DNA of 57,904 bases from Liolophura sinensis (GCF_032854445.1 NW_027018204.1:1-57904); one strand, 5' to 3'; positions 1-12,960 are shown, numbered from the stretch's first letter. The notes: generated by a model from the sequence alone, not told the origin. Numbers and translations are program-made.

Positions 1-21
1 TGTGTTTTTTATGTACGAATG

Positions 22-38
22 GTGTGGTTTTTCTACAC
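22..38 (+). other. Short inverted repeat able to form a hairpin, once per monomer
   Basis: The sequence gtgtggtttttctacac can fold into a 6-bp stem (gtgtgg with ctacac, one G-U pair) around a five-T loop. It is given here for monomer 1 and recurs at the same place in essentially every monomer, including the deleted ones. It is short and could be chance; the stem is weaker on DNA than on a transcript because of the mismatch. Confidence 0.4.
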
Positions 39-372
39 GTAGATAAAGACATTGAGATTGTCTTGGACTGAAAAGTAAGACAATTGCTGGATGAGTTAAA
101 TAGGCTTAGCCCAAAGATTTGACGTCTTCTGGGCTACCGAAGGGCACATAACGTATAGTTAAAAGTTGAATATAGTAACGACCAGTCCCGAATGTGCATA
201 GTACAGTGTATCCGATTTCAATTAACAAAAAGACCAGGCAAAAATACAAAAGTGGAAAAACTGTTCCAGTGCTGCTGGTAAGAGGCTAATCCGACGTATT
301 TTGTCACGAGAAATCGAATGGTGCAAACCGCGTTTGCTCTCGGACTAATACTTTTGGCTGTAGCGACAATTG

Positions 373-399
373 AATGATCATTGATGTCATAGTCACGTG
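373..399. other. Palindrome with adjacent CRE-like and E-box motifs, once per full monomer
   Basis: In monomer 1 the perfect 10-bp palindrome aatgatcatt (373-382) abuts tgatgtca (382-389), a one-base variant of the ATF/CREB site, and is followed by cacgtg (394-399), a canonical E-box. Most B units, and M, have cacatg instead. All three motifs are missing from the two 350-bp monomers. Motif matches this short occur by chance, and binding is not shown. Confidence 0.35.
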
Positions 400-1102
400 C
401 CCAGCAACGGCTCTTACTCCATGGAAACCAGGGAAATATGCAATTTTTTAACAGCTGCCGATGTCTGGCCCAATTCCGCATCTATTAGAACCTTATAAAT
501 GTGGTTCAGTGATCAGTTGTACTTTTTACAGCAGACTGTATCTAGTACATTGTGTTTTTTATGTACGAATGGTGTGGTTTTTCCTACACGTAGATAAAGA
601 CATTGAGATTGTCTTGGACTTAAAAGTAAGACAATTGCTGGGTGAGTTAAATGGGCTTAGCCCAAAGATTTGACGTCTTCTGGGCTACAGAAGGGCACAT
701 AACTTATAGTCAAAAGTTGAATATAGTAATGACCAGTCGCGATTGTACATAGTAGATTGTATCCGAATTCAAATTAACAAAAAGACCAGGCAAAAATGCA
801 AAAGTGGAAAAGCTGTTACAGTGCTGCTAGTAAGAGGCTAATCCGACGTATTTTGTGACGAGAAATCGAATGGTGCAAACCGCGTTGCTCTCCGACCAAT
901 ACTTTTGGCTGTAGCGACAATTGAATGATCATTGATGTCATAGTCACGTGCCCAGCAACGGCTCTTACTCCATGGAAACCAGGGAAATTTGCAATTTTCT
1001 AAACAGCTGCCGATGCCTGGGCCAATTCCGCATCTTTTAGAACCTTATTGATGTGGTTCAGTGATCAGTTGTACTTTTTACAGCAGACTGTATCTAGTAC
1101 AT

Positions 1103-3848
1103 TGTGTTTTTTATGTACAAATGGTGTGGTTTTTCTACACGTAGATAAAGACATTGAGATTGTCTTGGACTGAAAAGTAAGACAATTGCTGGATGAGTTA
1201 AATGGGCTTAGCCCAAAGATTTGACGTCTTCTGGGCTACCGAAGGGCACATAACGTATAGTTAAAAGTTGAATATAGTAACGACCAGTCCCGATTGTGCA
1301 TAGTACAGTGTATCCGAATTCAATTAACAAAAAGACCAGGCAAAAATACAAAAGTGGAAAAACTGTTCCAGTGCTGCTGGTAAGAGGCTAATCGACGTAT
1401 TTTTGTCACGAGAAATCGAATGGTGCAAACCGCGTTGCTCTCCGACTAATACTTTTGGCTGTAGTGACAATTGAATGATCATTGATGTCATAGTCACATG
1501 CCCAGCAACGGCTCTTACTCCATGGAAACCAGGGAAATATGCGATTTTTTAACAGCTGCCGATGCCTGGCCCAATTCCGCATCTATTAGAACCTTATAAT
1601 GTGGTTCAGTGATCAGTTGTACTTTTTACAGCAGACTGTATCTAGTACATTGTGTTTTTTATGTACGAATGGTGTGGTTTTTCTACACGTAGATAAAGAC
1701 ATTGAGATTGTCTTGACTGAAAAGTAAGACAATTGCTGGATGAGTTAAATGGGCTTAGCCAAAGATTTGACGTCTTCTGGGCTACCGAAGGGCACATAAC
1801 GTATAGTTAAAAGTTGAATATAGTAACGACCAGTCCCGAATGTGCATAGTACAGTGTATCCGATTTCAATTAACAAAAAGACCAGGCAAAAATACAAAAG
1901 TGGAAAAACTGTTCCAGTGCTGCTGGTAAGAGGCTAATCCGACGTATTTTGTCACGAGAAATCGAATGGTGCAAACCGCGTTGCCTCTCGGACTAATACT
2001 TTTGCTGTAGCGACAATTGAATGATCATTGATGTCATAGTCACGTGCCCAGCAACGGCTCTTACTCCATGGAAACCAGGGAAATATGCAATTTTTTAACA
2101 GCTGCCGATGTCTGGCCCAATTCCGCATCTATTAGAACCTTATAAATGTGGTTCAGTGATCAGTTGTACTTTTTACAGCAGACTGTATCTAGTACATTGT
2201 GTTTTTTATGTACGAATGGTGTGGTTTTTCTACACGTAGATAAAGACATTGAGATTGTCTTGGACTTAAAAGTAAGACAATTGCTGGGTGAGTTAAATGG
2301 GCTTAGCCCAAAGATTTGACGTCTTCTGGCTACAGAAGGGCACATAACTTATAGTCAAAAGTTGAATATAGTAATGACCAGTCGCGATTGTACATAGTAG
2401 ATTGTATCCGATTTCAAATTAACAAAAAGACCAGGCAAAAATGCAAAAGTGGAAAAACTGTTCCAGTGCTGCTGGTAAGAGGCTAATCCGACGTATTTGT
2501 GACGAGAAATCGAATGGGGCAAACCGCGTTGCTCTCCGACCAATACTTTTGGCTGTAGCGACAATTGAATGATCATTGATGTCATAGTCACGTGCCCAGC
2601 AACGGCTCTTACTCCATGGAAACCAGGGAAATTTGCAATTTTTTAAACAGCTGCCGATGCCTGGGCCATTTCCGCATCTTTTAGAACCTTATTGATGTGC
2701 GTCAGTGATCAGTTGTACTTTTTACAGCAGACTGTATCTAGTAACATTGTGTTTTTTATGTACAAATGGTGTGGTTTTTCTACACGTAGATAAAGACATT
2801 GAGATTGTCTTGGACTTAGAAGTAAGACAATTGCTGGGTGAGTTAAATGGGCTTAGCCCAAAGATTTGACGTCTTCTGGGCTACAGAAGGGCACATAACT
2901 TACAGTCAAAAGTTGAATATAGTAATGACCAATCGCGATTGTACATAGTAGATTGTATCCGATTTCAAATTAACAAAAAGACCAGGCAAAAATGCAAAAG
3001 TGGAAAAACTGTTCCAGTGCTGCTGGTAAGAGGCTAATCCGACGTATTTTGTGACGAGAAATCGAATGGTGCAAACCGCGTTGCTCTCCGACCAATACTT
3101 TTGGCTGTAGCGACAATTGAATGATCATTGATGTCATAGTCACGTGCCCAGCAACGGCTCTTACTCCATGGAAACCAGGGAAATTTGCAATTTTTTAAAC
3201 AGCTGCCGATGCCTGGCCCAATTCCGCATCTATTAGAACCTTATAGATGTGGGTCAGTGATCAGTTGTACTTTTTACAGCAGACTGTATCTAGTACATTG
3301 TGTTTTTTTATGTACGAATGGTGTGGTTTTTCTACACGTAGATAAAGACATTGAGATTGTCTTGGACTTAAAAGTAAGACAATTGCTGGATGAGTTAAAT
3401 GGGCTTAGCCCAAAGATTTGACGTCTTCTGGGCTACCGAAGGGCACATAACGTATAGTTAAAAGTTGAATATAGTAACGACCAGTCGCGATTGTGCATAG
3501 TACAGTGTATCCGATTTCAATTAACAAAAAGACCAGGCAAAAATGCAAAAGTGGAAAAACTGTTCCAGTGCTGCTGGTAAGAGGCTAATCCGACGTATTT
3601 TGTGACGAGAAATCGAATGGTGCAAACCGCGTTGCTCTCGACCAATACTTTTGGCTGTAGCGACAATTGAATGATCATTGATGTCATAGTCACGTGCCAG
3701 CAACGGCTCTTACTCCATGGAAACCAGGGAAATTTGCAATTTTCTAAACAGCTGCCGATGCCTGGGCCAATTCCGCATCTTTTAGAACCTTATTGATGTG
3801 GTTCAGTGATCAGTTTGTACTTTTTACAGCAGACTGTATCTAGTACAT
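1103..3848 (+). repeat. B-A-C-D-E pentamer, copy 1 of a tandem pair
   Basis: Five monomers in the order B, A, C, D, E, followed directly by the same order at 3849-6598 (offset 2746 bp). Shared markers in order are cagtcccgattgtgc and gaattc, then cagtcccgaatgtgc and ctcggact, then aatggggcaaacc, then accaatcgcg, then cgcgattgtgc. The tails of the two E units differ: copy 1 ends C'-like with ttttctaaacag, copy 2 ends A-like with gatgtctggccc. Confidence 0.85.
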
Positions 3849-6598
3849 TGTGTTTTTTATGTACAAATGGTGTGGTTTTTCTACACGTAGATAAAGACAT
3901 TGAGATTGTCTTGGACTGAAAAGTAAGACAATTGCTGGATGAGTTAAATGGGCTTAGCCCAAAGATTTGACGTCTTCTGGGCTACCGAAGGGCACATAAC
4001 GTATAGTTAAAAGTTGAATATAGTAACGACCAGTCCCGATTGTGCATAGTACAGTGTATCCGAATTCAATTAACAAAAAGACCAGGCAAAAATACAAAAG
4101 TGGAAAAACTGTTCCAGTGCTGCTGGTAAGAGGCTAATCCGACGTATTTTGTCACGAGAAATCGAATGGTGCAAACCGCGTTGCTCTCCGACTAATACTT
4201 TTTGGCTGTAGTGACAATTGAATGATCATGATGTCATAGTCACATGCCCAGCAACGGCTCTTACTCCATGGAAACAGGGAAATATGCAATTTTTTAACAG
4301 CTGCCGATGCCTGGCCCAATTCCGCATCTATTAGAACCTTATAAATGTGGTTCAGTGATCAGTTGTACTTTTTACAGCAGACTGTATCTAGTACATTGTG
4401 TTTTTTATGTACGAATGGTGTGGTTTTTCTACACGTAGATAAAGACATTGAGATTGTCTTGGACTGAAAAGTAAGACAATTGCTGGATGAGTTAAATGGG
4501 CTTAGCCCAAAGATTTGACGTCTTCTGGGCTACCGAAGGGCACATAACGTATAGTTAAAAGTTGAATATAGTAACGACCAGTCCCGAATGTGCATAGTAC
4601 AGTGTATCCGATTTCAATTAACAAAAAGACCAGGCAAAAATACAAAAGTGGAAAAACTGTTCCAGTGCTGCTGGTAAGAGGGCTAATCCGACGTATTTTG
4701 TCACGAGAAATCGAATGGTGCAAACCGCGTTGCTCTCGGACTAATACTTTTGGCTGTAGCGACAATTGAATGATCATTGATGTCATAGTCACGTGCCCAG
4801 CAACGGCTCTTACTCATGGAAACCAGGGAAATATGCAATTTTTTAACAGCTGCCGATGTCTGGCCCAATTCCGCATCTATCAGAACCTTATAAATGTGGT
4901 TCAGTGATCAGTTGTACTTTTTACAGCAGACTGTATCTAGTACATTGTGTTTTTTATGTACGAATGGTGTGGTTTTTCTACACGTAGATAAAGACATTGA
5001 GATTGTCTTGGACTTAAAAGTAAGACAATTGCTGGGTGAGTTAAATGGGCTTAGCCCAAAGATTTGACGTCTTCTGGGCTACAGAAGGGCACATAACTTA
5101 TAGTCAAAAGTTGAAATATAGTAATGACCAGTCGCGATTGTACATAGTAGATTGTATCCGATTTCAAATTAACAAAAAGACCAGCAAAAATGCAAAAGTG
5201 GAAAAACTGTTCCAGTGCTGCTGGTAAGAGGCTAATCCGACGTATTTTGTGACGAGAAATCGAATGGGGCAAACCGCGTTGCTCTCCGACCAATACTTTT
5301 GGCTGTAGCGACAATTGAATGATCATTGATGTCATAGTCACGTGCCCAGCAACGGCTCTTACTCCATGGAAACCAGGGAAATTTGCAATTTTTTAAACAG
5401 CTGCCGATGCCTGGGCCATTTCCGCATCTTTTAGAACCTTATTGATGTGCGTCAGTGATCAGTTGTACTTTTTACAGCAGACTGTATCTAGTACATTGTG
5501 TTTTTTATGTACAAATGGTGTGGTTTTTCTACACGTAGATAAAGACATTGAGATTGTCTTGGACTTAGAAGTAAGACAATTGCTGGGTGAGGTTAAATGG
5601 GCTTAGCCCAAAGATTTGACGTCCTTCTGGGCTACAGAAGGGCACATAACTTACAGTCAAAAGTTGAATATAGTAATGACCAATCGCGATTGTACATAGT
5701 AGATTGTATCCCGATTTCAAATTAACAAAAAGACCAGGCAAAAATGCAAAAGTGGAAAAACTGTTCCAGTGCTGCTGGTAAGAGGCTAATCCGACGTATT
5801 TTGTGACGAGAAATCGAATGGTGCAAAACCGCGTTGCTCTCCGACCAATACTTTTGGCTGTAGCGACAATTGAATGATCATTGATGTCATAGTCACGTGC
5901 CCAGCAACGGCTCTTACTCCATGGAAACCAGGGAAATTTGCAAATTTTTAAACAGCTGCCGATGCCTGGCCCAATTCCGCATCTATTAGAACCTTATAGA
6001 TGTGGGTCAGTGATCAGTTGTACTTTTACAGCAGACTGTATCTAGTACATTGTGTTTTTTATGTACGAATGGTGTGGTTTTTCTACACGTAGATAAAGAC
6101 ATTGAGATTGTCTTGGACTTAAAAGTAAGACAATTGCTGGATGAGTTAAATGGGCTTAGCCCAAAGATTTGACGTCTTCTGGGCTACCGAAGGGCACATA
6201 ACGTATAGTTAAAAGTTGAATATAGTAACGACCAGTCGCGATTGTGCATAGTACAGTGTATCCGATTTCAATAACAAAAAGACCAGGCAAAAATGCAAAA
6301 GTGGAAAAACTGTTCCAGTGCTGCTGGTAAGAGGCTAATCCGACGTATTTTGTGACGAGAAATCGAATGGTGCAAACCGCGTTGCTCTCCGATCAATACT
6401 TTTGGCTGTAGCGACAATTGAATGATCATTGATGTCATAGTCACGTGCCCAGCAACGGCTCTTACTCCATGGAAACCAGGGAAATATGCAATTTTTTAAC
6501 AGCTGCCGATGTCTGGCCCAATTCCGCATCTATTAGAACCTTATAAATGTGGTTCAGTGATCAGTTGTACTTTTTACAGCAGACTGTATCTAGTACAT
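3849..6598 (+). repeat. B-A-C-D-E pentamer, copy 2 of a tandem pair
   Basis: Second copy of the pentamer at 1103-3848. It carries its own set of one-base indels, for example an extra G at about 5590, an extra C at about 5622 and 5711, and an extra A at about 5826, so the two copies differ mainly by indels rather than substitutions. Confidence 0.85.
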
Positions 6599-7698
6599 TG
6601 TGTTTTTTATGTACGAATGGTGTGGTTTTTCTACACGTAGATAAAGACATTGAGATTGTCTTGGACTTAAAAGTAAGACAATTGCTGGGTGAGTTAAATG
6701 GGCTTAGCCCAAAGATTTGACGTCTTCTGGGCTACAGAAGGGCACATAACTTATAGTCAAAAGTTGAATATAGTAATGACCAGTCGCGATTGTACATAGT
6801 AGATTGTATCCGAATTCAAATTAACAAAAAGACCAGGCAAAAATGCAAAAGTGGAAAAGCTGTTACAGTGCTGCTGGTAAGAGGCTAATCCGACGTATTT
6901 TGTGACGAGAAATCGAATGGTGCAAACCGCGTTGCTCTCCGACCAATACTTTTGGCTGTAGCGACAATTGAATGATCATTGATGTCATAGTCACGTGCCC
7001 AGCAACGGCTCTTACTCCATGGAAACCAGGGAAATTTGCAATTTTCTAAACAGCTGCCGATGCCTGGGCCAATTCCGCATCTTTTAGAACCTTATTGATG
7101 TGGTTCAGTGATCAGTTGTACTTTTTACAGCAGACTGTATCTAGTACATTGTGTTTTTTATGTACAAATGGTGTGGTTTTTCTACACGTAGATAAAGACA
7201 TTGAGATTGTCTTGGACTGAAAAGTAAGACAATTGCTGGATGAGTTAAATGGGCTTAGCCCAAAGATTTGACGTCTTCTGGGCTACCGAAGGGCACATAA
7301 CGTATAGTTAAAAGTTGAATATAGTAACGACCAGTCCCGATTGTGCATAGTACAGTGTATCCGAATTCAATTAACAAAAAGACCAGGCAAAAATACAAAA
7401 GTGGAAAAACTGTTCCAGTGCTGCTGGTAAGAGGCTAATCCGACGTATTTTGTCACGAGAAATCGAATGGTGCAAACCGCGTTGCTCTCCGACTAATACT
7501 TTTGGCTGTAGTGACAATTGAATGATCATTGATGTCATAGTCACATGCCCAGCAACGGCTCTTACTCCATGGAAACCAGGGAAATATGCAATTTTTTAAC
7601 AGCTGCCGATGCCTGGCCCAATTCCGCATCTATTAGAACCTTATAAATGTGGTTCAGTGATCAGTTGTACTTTTTACAGCAGACTGTATCTAGTACAT

Positions 7699-8049
7699 TG
7701 TGTTTTTTATGTACGAATGGTGTGGTTTTTTCTACACGTAGATAAAGACATTGAGATTGTCTTGGACTGAAAAGTAAGGACAATTGCTGGATGAGTTAAA
7801 TGGGCTTAGCCAAAGATTTGACGTCTTCTGGGCTACCGAAGGGCACATAACGTATAGTTAAAAGTTGAATATAGTAACGACCAGTCGCAATTGTGCATAG
7901 TACAGTGTAGCCGATTTCAATTAACAAAAAGACCAGGCAAAAATGCAAAAGTGGAAAAACTGTTCCAGTGCTGCTGTATCTATTAGAACCTTATAAATGT
8001 GGTTCAGTGATCAGTTGTACTTTTTTACAGCAGACTGTATCTAGTACAT
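7699..8049 (+). repeat. Internally deleted monomer, 351 bp
   Basis: This unit follows the normal monomer to about position 278 (gtgctgctg at 7970-7976) and then jumps to tatctattagaacc, which normally lies near position 479. About 200 bp are missing, with a single T at the join that neither flank obviously supplies. The lost part holds GTAAGA, the aatgatcatt palindrome, the cacgtg site and ccatgg. The unit at 12961 has the same junction. Confidence 0.93.
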
Positions 8050-9154
8050 TGTGTTTTTTATGTACGAATGGTGTGGTTTTCCTACACCTAGATAAAGACA
8101 TTGAGATTGTCTTGGACTTAAAAGTAAGACAATTGGCTGAGTAAGTTAAATGGCCTTTAGCCCAAAGATTTGACGTCTTCTGGGCTACCGAAGGGCACAT
8201 AACTTATAGTCAAAAGTTGAATATAGTAATGACCAGTCGCGATTGTACATAGTAGATTGTATCCGATTTCAAATTAACAAAAAGACCAGGCAAAAATGCA
8301 AAAGTGGAAAAAACTGTTCCAGTGCTGCTAGTAAGAGGCTAATCCGACGTATTTTGTGACGAGAAATCGAATGGTGCAAACTGCCTTGCTCTCCGACCAA
8401 TACTTTTGGCTGTAGCGACAATTGAATGATCATTGATGTCATAGTCACGTGCCAGCAACGGCTCTTACTCCATGGAAACCAGGGAAATTTGCAATTTTTT
8501 AAACAGCTGCCGATGCCTGGGCCATTTCCGCATCTTTTAGAACCTTATTGATGTGCGTCAGTGATCAGTTGCACTTTTTACAGCAGACTGTATCTAGTAC
8601 ATTGTGTTTTTTATGTACGGAATGGTGTGGTTTTTCTACACGTAGATAAAGACATTGAGATTGTCTTGGACTTAAAAGTAAGACAATTGCTGGATGAGTT
8701 AAATGGGCTTAGCCCAAAGATTTGACGTCTTCTGGGCTACCGAAGGGCACATAACGTATAGTTAAAAGTTGAATATAGTAACGACCAGTCGCGATGGTGC
8801 ATAGTACAGTGTATCCGATTTCAATTAACAAAAAGACCAAACAAAAATGCAAAAGTGGAAAAAACTGTTCCAGTGCTGCTGGTAAAAGGCTAATCCGACG
8901 TATTTTGTCACGAGAAATCGAATGGTGCAAACCGCGTTGCTCTCCGACCAATACTTTTGGCTGTAGCGACAATTGAATGATCATTGATGTCATAGTCACG
9001 TGCCCAGCAACGGCTCTTACTCCATGGAAACCAGGGAAATTTGCAATTTTTTAAACAGCTGCCGATGCCTGGGCCATTTCCGCATCTTTTAGAACCTTAT
9101 TGATGTGGGTCAGTGATCAGTTGTACTTTTTACAGCAGACTGTATATAGTACTT

Positions 9155-9660
9155 TGTGTTTTTTATGTACAAATGGTGTGGTTTTTCTACACGTAGATAA
9201 AGACATTGAGATTGTCTTGGACTTAAAAGTAAGACAATTGCTGGATGAGTTAAATGGGCTTAGCCCAAAGATTTGACGTCTTCTGGGCTACCGAAGGGCA
9301 CATAACGTATAGTTAAAAGTTGAATATAGTAACGACCAGTCGCGATTGTGCATAGTACAGTGTATCCGATTTCAATTAACAAAAAGACCAGGCAAAAATG
9401 CAAAAGTGGAAAAACTGTTCCAGTGCTGCTGGTAAGAGGCTAATCCGACGTATTTTGTGACGAGAAATCGAATGGTGCAAACCGCGTTGCTCTCCGACCA
9501 ATACTTTTGGCTGTAGCGACAATTGAATGATCATTGATGTCATAGTCACGTGCCCAGCAACGGCTCTTACTCCATGGAAACCAGGGAAATTTGCAATTTT
9601 TTGATGTGATGTGCGTCAGTGATCAGTTGTACTTTTTACAGCAGACTGTATCTAGTACAT
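9155..9660 (+). repeat. Monomer with a 49-bp deletion and 5-bp duplication, 506 bp
   Basis: At about 9601 the sequence runs gcaattttttgatgtgatg, whereas a full unit has aaacagctgccg and on through cttatt between gcaatttttt and gatgtgcgtc. About 49 bp are lost and gatgt is written twice, net -44. The short duplication at the join is typical of microhomology-mediated or template-switch repair; that reading is inference. No second copy of this junction was found in the window. Confidence 0.9.
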
Positions 9661-12600
9661 TGTGTTTTTTATGTACGAATGGTGTGGTTTTTCTACACGT
9701 AGATAAAGACATTGAGATTGTCTTGGACTTAAAAGTAAGACAATTGCTGGATGAGTTAACTGGGCTTAGCCCAAAGATTTGACGTCTTCTGGGCTACCGA
9801 AGGGCACATAACGTATAGTTAAAAGTTGAATATAGTAACGACCAGTCGCGATTGTGCATAGTACAGTGTATCCGATTTCAATTAACAAAAAGACCAGGCA
9901 AAATGCAAAAGTGGAAAAACTGTTCCAGTGCTGCTAGTAAGAGGCTAATCCGACGTATTTTGTCACGAGAAATCGAATGGTGCAAACCGCGTTGCTCTCC
10001 GACCAATACTTTTGGCTGTAGCGACAATTGAATGATCATTGATGTCATAGTCACGTGCCCAGCAACGGCTCTTACTCCATGCAAACCAGGGAAATTTGCA
10101 ATTTTTTAAACAGCTGCCGATGCCTGGGCCATTTCCGCATCTTTTAGAACCTTATTGATGTGCGTCAGTGATCAGTTGTACTTTTTACAGCAGACTGTAT
10201 CTAGTACATTGTGTTTTTTATGTACGAATGGTGTGGTTTTTCTACACGTATATAAAGACATTGAGATTGTCTTGGACTTAAAAGTAAGACAATTGCTGGA
10301 TGAGTTAAATGGGCTTAGCCCAAAGATTTGACGTCTTCTGGGCTACCGAAGGGCACATAACGTATAGTTAAAAGTTGAATATAGTAACGACCAGTCGCGA
10401 TTGTGCATAGTACAGTGTATCCGATTTCAATTATCAAAAAGACCAGACAAAAATGCAAAAGTGGAAAAACTGTTCCAGTGCTGCTGGTAAGAGGCTAATC
10501 CGACGTATTTTGTGACGAGAAATCAAATGGTGCAAACCGCGTTGCTCTCCGACCAATACTTTTGGCTGTAGCGACAATTGAATGATCATTGATGTCATAG
10601 TCACGTGCCCAGCAACGGCTCTTACTCCATGGAAACCAGGGAAATTTGCAATTTTTTAAACAGCTGCCGATGCCTGGGCCATTTCCGCATCTTTTAGAAC
10701 CTTATTGATGTGCGTCAGTGATCAGTTGTACTTTTTACAGCAGACTGTATCTTGTACATTGTGTTTTTTTATGTACGAATGGTGTGGTTTTTTCTACACG
10801 TAGATAAAGACATTGACATTGTCTTGGACTTAAAAGTAAGACAATTGCTGGATGAGTTAAATGGGCTTAGCCCAAAGATTTGACGTCTTCTGGGCTACCG
10901 AAGGGCACATAACGTATAGTTAAAAGTTGAATATAGTAACGACCAGTCGCGATTGTGCATAGTACAGTGTATCCGATTTCAATTAACAAAAAGACCAGGC
11001 AAAAATGCAAAAGTGGAAAAACTGTTCCAGTGCTACTGGTAAGAGGCTAATCCGACGTATTTTGTGACGAGAAATCGAATGGTGCAAACCGCGTTGCTCT
11101 CCGACCAATACTTTTGGCTGTAGCGACAATTGAATGATCATTGATGTCATAGTCACGTGCCCAGCAACGGCTCTTACTCCATGGAAACCAGGGAAATATG
11201 CAATTTTTTAACAGCTGCCGATGCCTGGCCCAATTCCGCATCTATTAGAACTTTATAGATGTGGTTCAGTGATCAGTTGTACTTTTTACAGCAGACTGTA
11301 TCTAGTACATTGTGTTTTTTATGTACGAATGGTGTGGTTTTTCTACACGTAGATAAAGACATTGAGATTGTCTTGGACTTAAAAGTAAGACAATTGCTGG
11401 GTGAATTAAATGGGCTTAGCCCAAAGATTTGACGTCTTCTGGGCTACAGAAGGGCACATAACTTATAGTTAAAAGTTGAATATAGTCATGACCAGTCGCG
11501 ATTGTACATAGTAGATTGTATCCGATTTCAAATTAACAAAAAGACCAGGCAAAAATGCAAAAGTGGAAAAACTGTTCCAGTGCTGCTGGTAAGAGGCTAA
11601 TCCGACGTATTTTGTGACGAGAAATCGAATGGTGCAAACCACGTTGCTCTCCGACCAATACTTTTGGCTGTAGCGACAATTGAATGATCATTGATGTCAT
11701 AGTCACGTGCCCAGCAACGGCTCTTACTCCATGGAAACCAGGGAAATTTGCAATTTTTTAAACAGCTGCCGATGCCTGGGCCATTTCCGCATCTTTTAGA
11801 ACCTTATTGATGTGGTTCAGTGATCAGTTGTACTTTTTACAGCAGACTGTATCTAGTACATTGTGTTTTTTATGTACGAATGGTGTGGTTTTTCTACACG
11901 TAGATAAAGACATTGAGATTGTCTTGGACTTAAAAGTAAGACAATTGCTGGATGAGTTAAATGGGCTTAGCCCAAAGATTTGACGTCTTCTGGGCTACCG
12001 AAGGGCACATAACGTATAGTTAAAAGTTGAATATAGTAACGACCAGTCGCGATTGTGCATAGTACAGTGTATCCGATTTCAATTAACAAAAAGACCAAAC
12101 AAAAATGCAAAAGTGGAAAAACTGTTCCAGTGCTGCTGGTAAGAGGCTAATCCGACGTATTTTGTGACGAGAAATCGAATGGTGCAAACCGCGTTGCTCT
12201 CCGACCAATACTTTTGGCTGTAGCGACAATTGAATGATCATTGATGTCATAGTCACGTGCCCAGCAACGGCTCTTACTCCATGGAAACCAGGGAAATATG
12301 CAATTTTTTAACAGCTGCCGATGCCTGGCCCAATTGCGCATCTATTAGAACTTTATAGATGTGGTTCAGTGATCAGTTGTACTTTTTACAGCAGACTGTA
12401 TCTAGTACATTGTGTTTTTTATGTACGAATGGTGTGGTTTTTCTACACGTAGATAAAGACATTGAGATTGTCTTGGACTTAAAAGTAAGACAATTGCTGG
12501 GTGAATTAAATGGGCTTAGCCCAAAGATTTGACGTCTTCTGGGCTACAGAAGGGCACATAACTTATAGTCAAAAGTTGAATATAGTAACGACCAGTCGCG

Positions 12601-12960
12601 ATTGTGCATAGTACAGTGTATCCGATTTCAATTAACAAAAAGACCAAACAAAAATGCAAAAGTGGAAAAACTGTTCCAGTGCTGCTGGTAAGAGGCTAAT
12701 CCGACGTATTTTGTGACGAGAAATCGAATGGTGCAAACCGCGTTGCTCTCCGACTAATACTTTTGGCTGTAGCGACAATTGAATGATCATTGATGTCATA
12801 GTCACGTGCCCAGCAACGGCTCTTACTCCATGGAAACCAGGGAAATTTGCAATTTTTTAAACAGCTGCCGATGCCTGGGCCAATTCCGCATCTTTTAGAA
12901 CCTTATTGATGTGGGTCAGTGATCAGTTGTACTTTTTACAGCAGACTGTATCTAGTACCT

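Larger units (their letters stand above)
1..7698 (+). repeat. Array segment 1: monomers 1-14, A/B/C/D/E types, indel-rich
   Basis: Monomer starts: 1, 551, 1103, 1651, 2198, 2748, 3299, 3849, 4397, 4946, 5497, 6051, 6599, 7150. Order of subtypes: A C' B A C D E B A C D E C' B. The five-monomer run B-A-C-D-E occurs twice in succession (1103-3848 and 3849-6598), and the C'-B pair at 551 recurs at 6599. Lengths scatter from 547 to 554 bp, unlike the right part of the array, because of many one-base insertions and deletions. Nothing but satellite is seen; short reading frames here are broken by subtype-specific stops and indels and are not genes. Confidence 0.93.

Noticed and set aside
115-150. 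CENP-B box
   Set aside because: The reverse strand gives cttcggtag, which starts like the box, but the required A and CGGG positions do not follow. No other TTCG in the monomer fits.
180-560. Internal subrepeats within the monomer (gtgcatagtacagtgtatcc compared with ctgtatctagtacattgtg)
   Set aside because: The similarity is limited to about 15 bases and the spacing (roughly 341 and 209 bp) is not shared by any other pair. I cannot separate it from chance by eye.
7965-7990. Short monomers as spliced, reverse-transcribed copies
   Set aside because: The deletion does begin exactly at the GTAAGA donor-like site, but the right end follows ccgc rather than AG and carries an extra T, so it is not a spliced junction.
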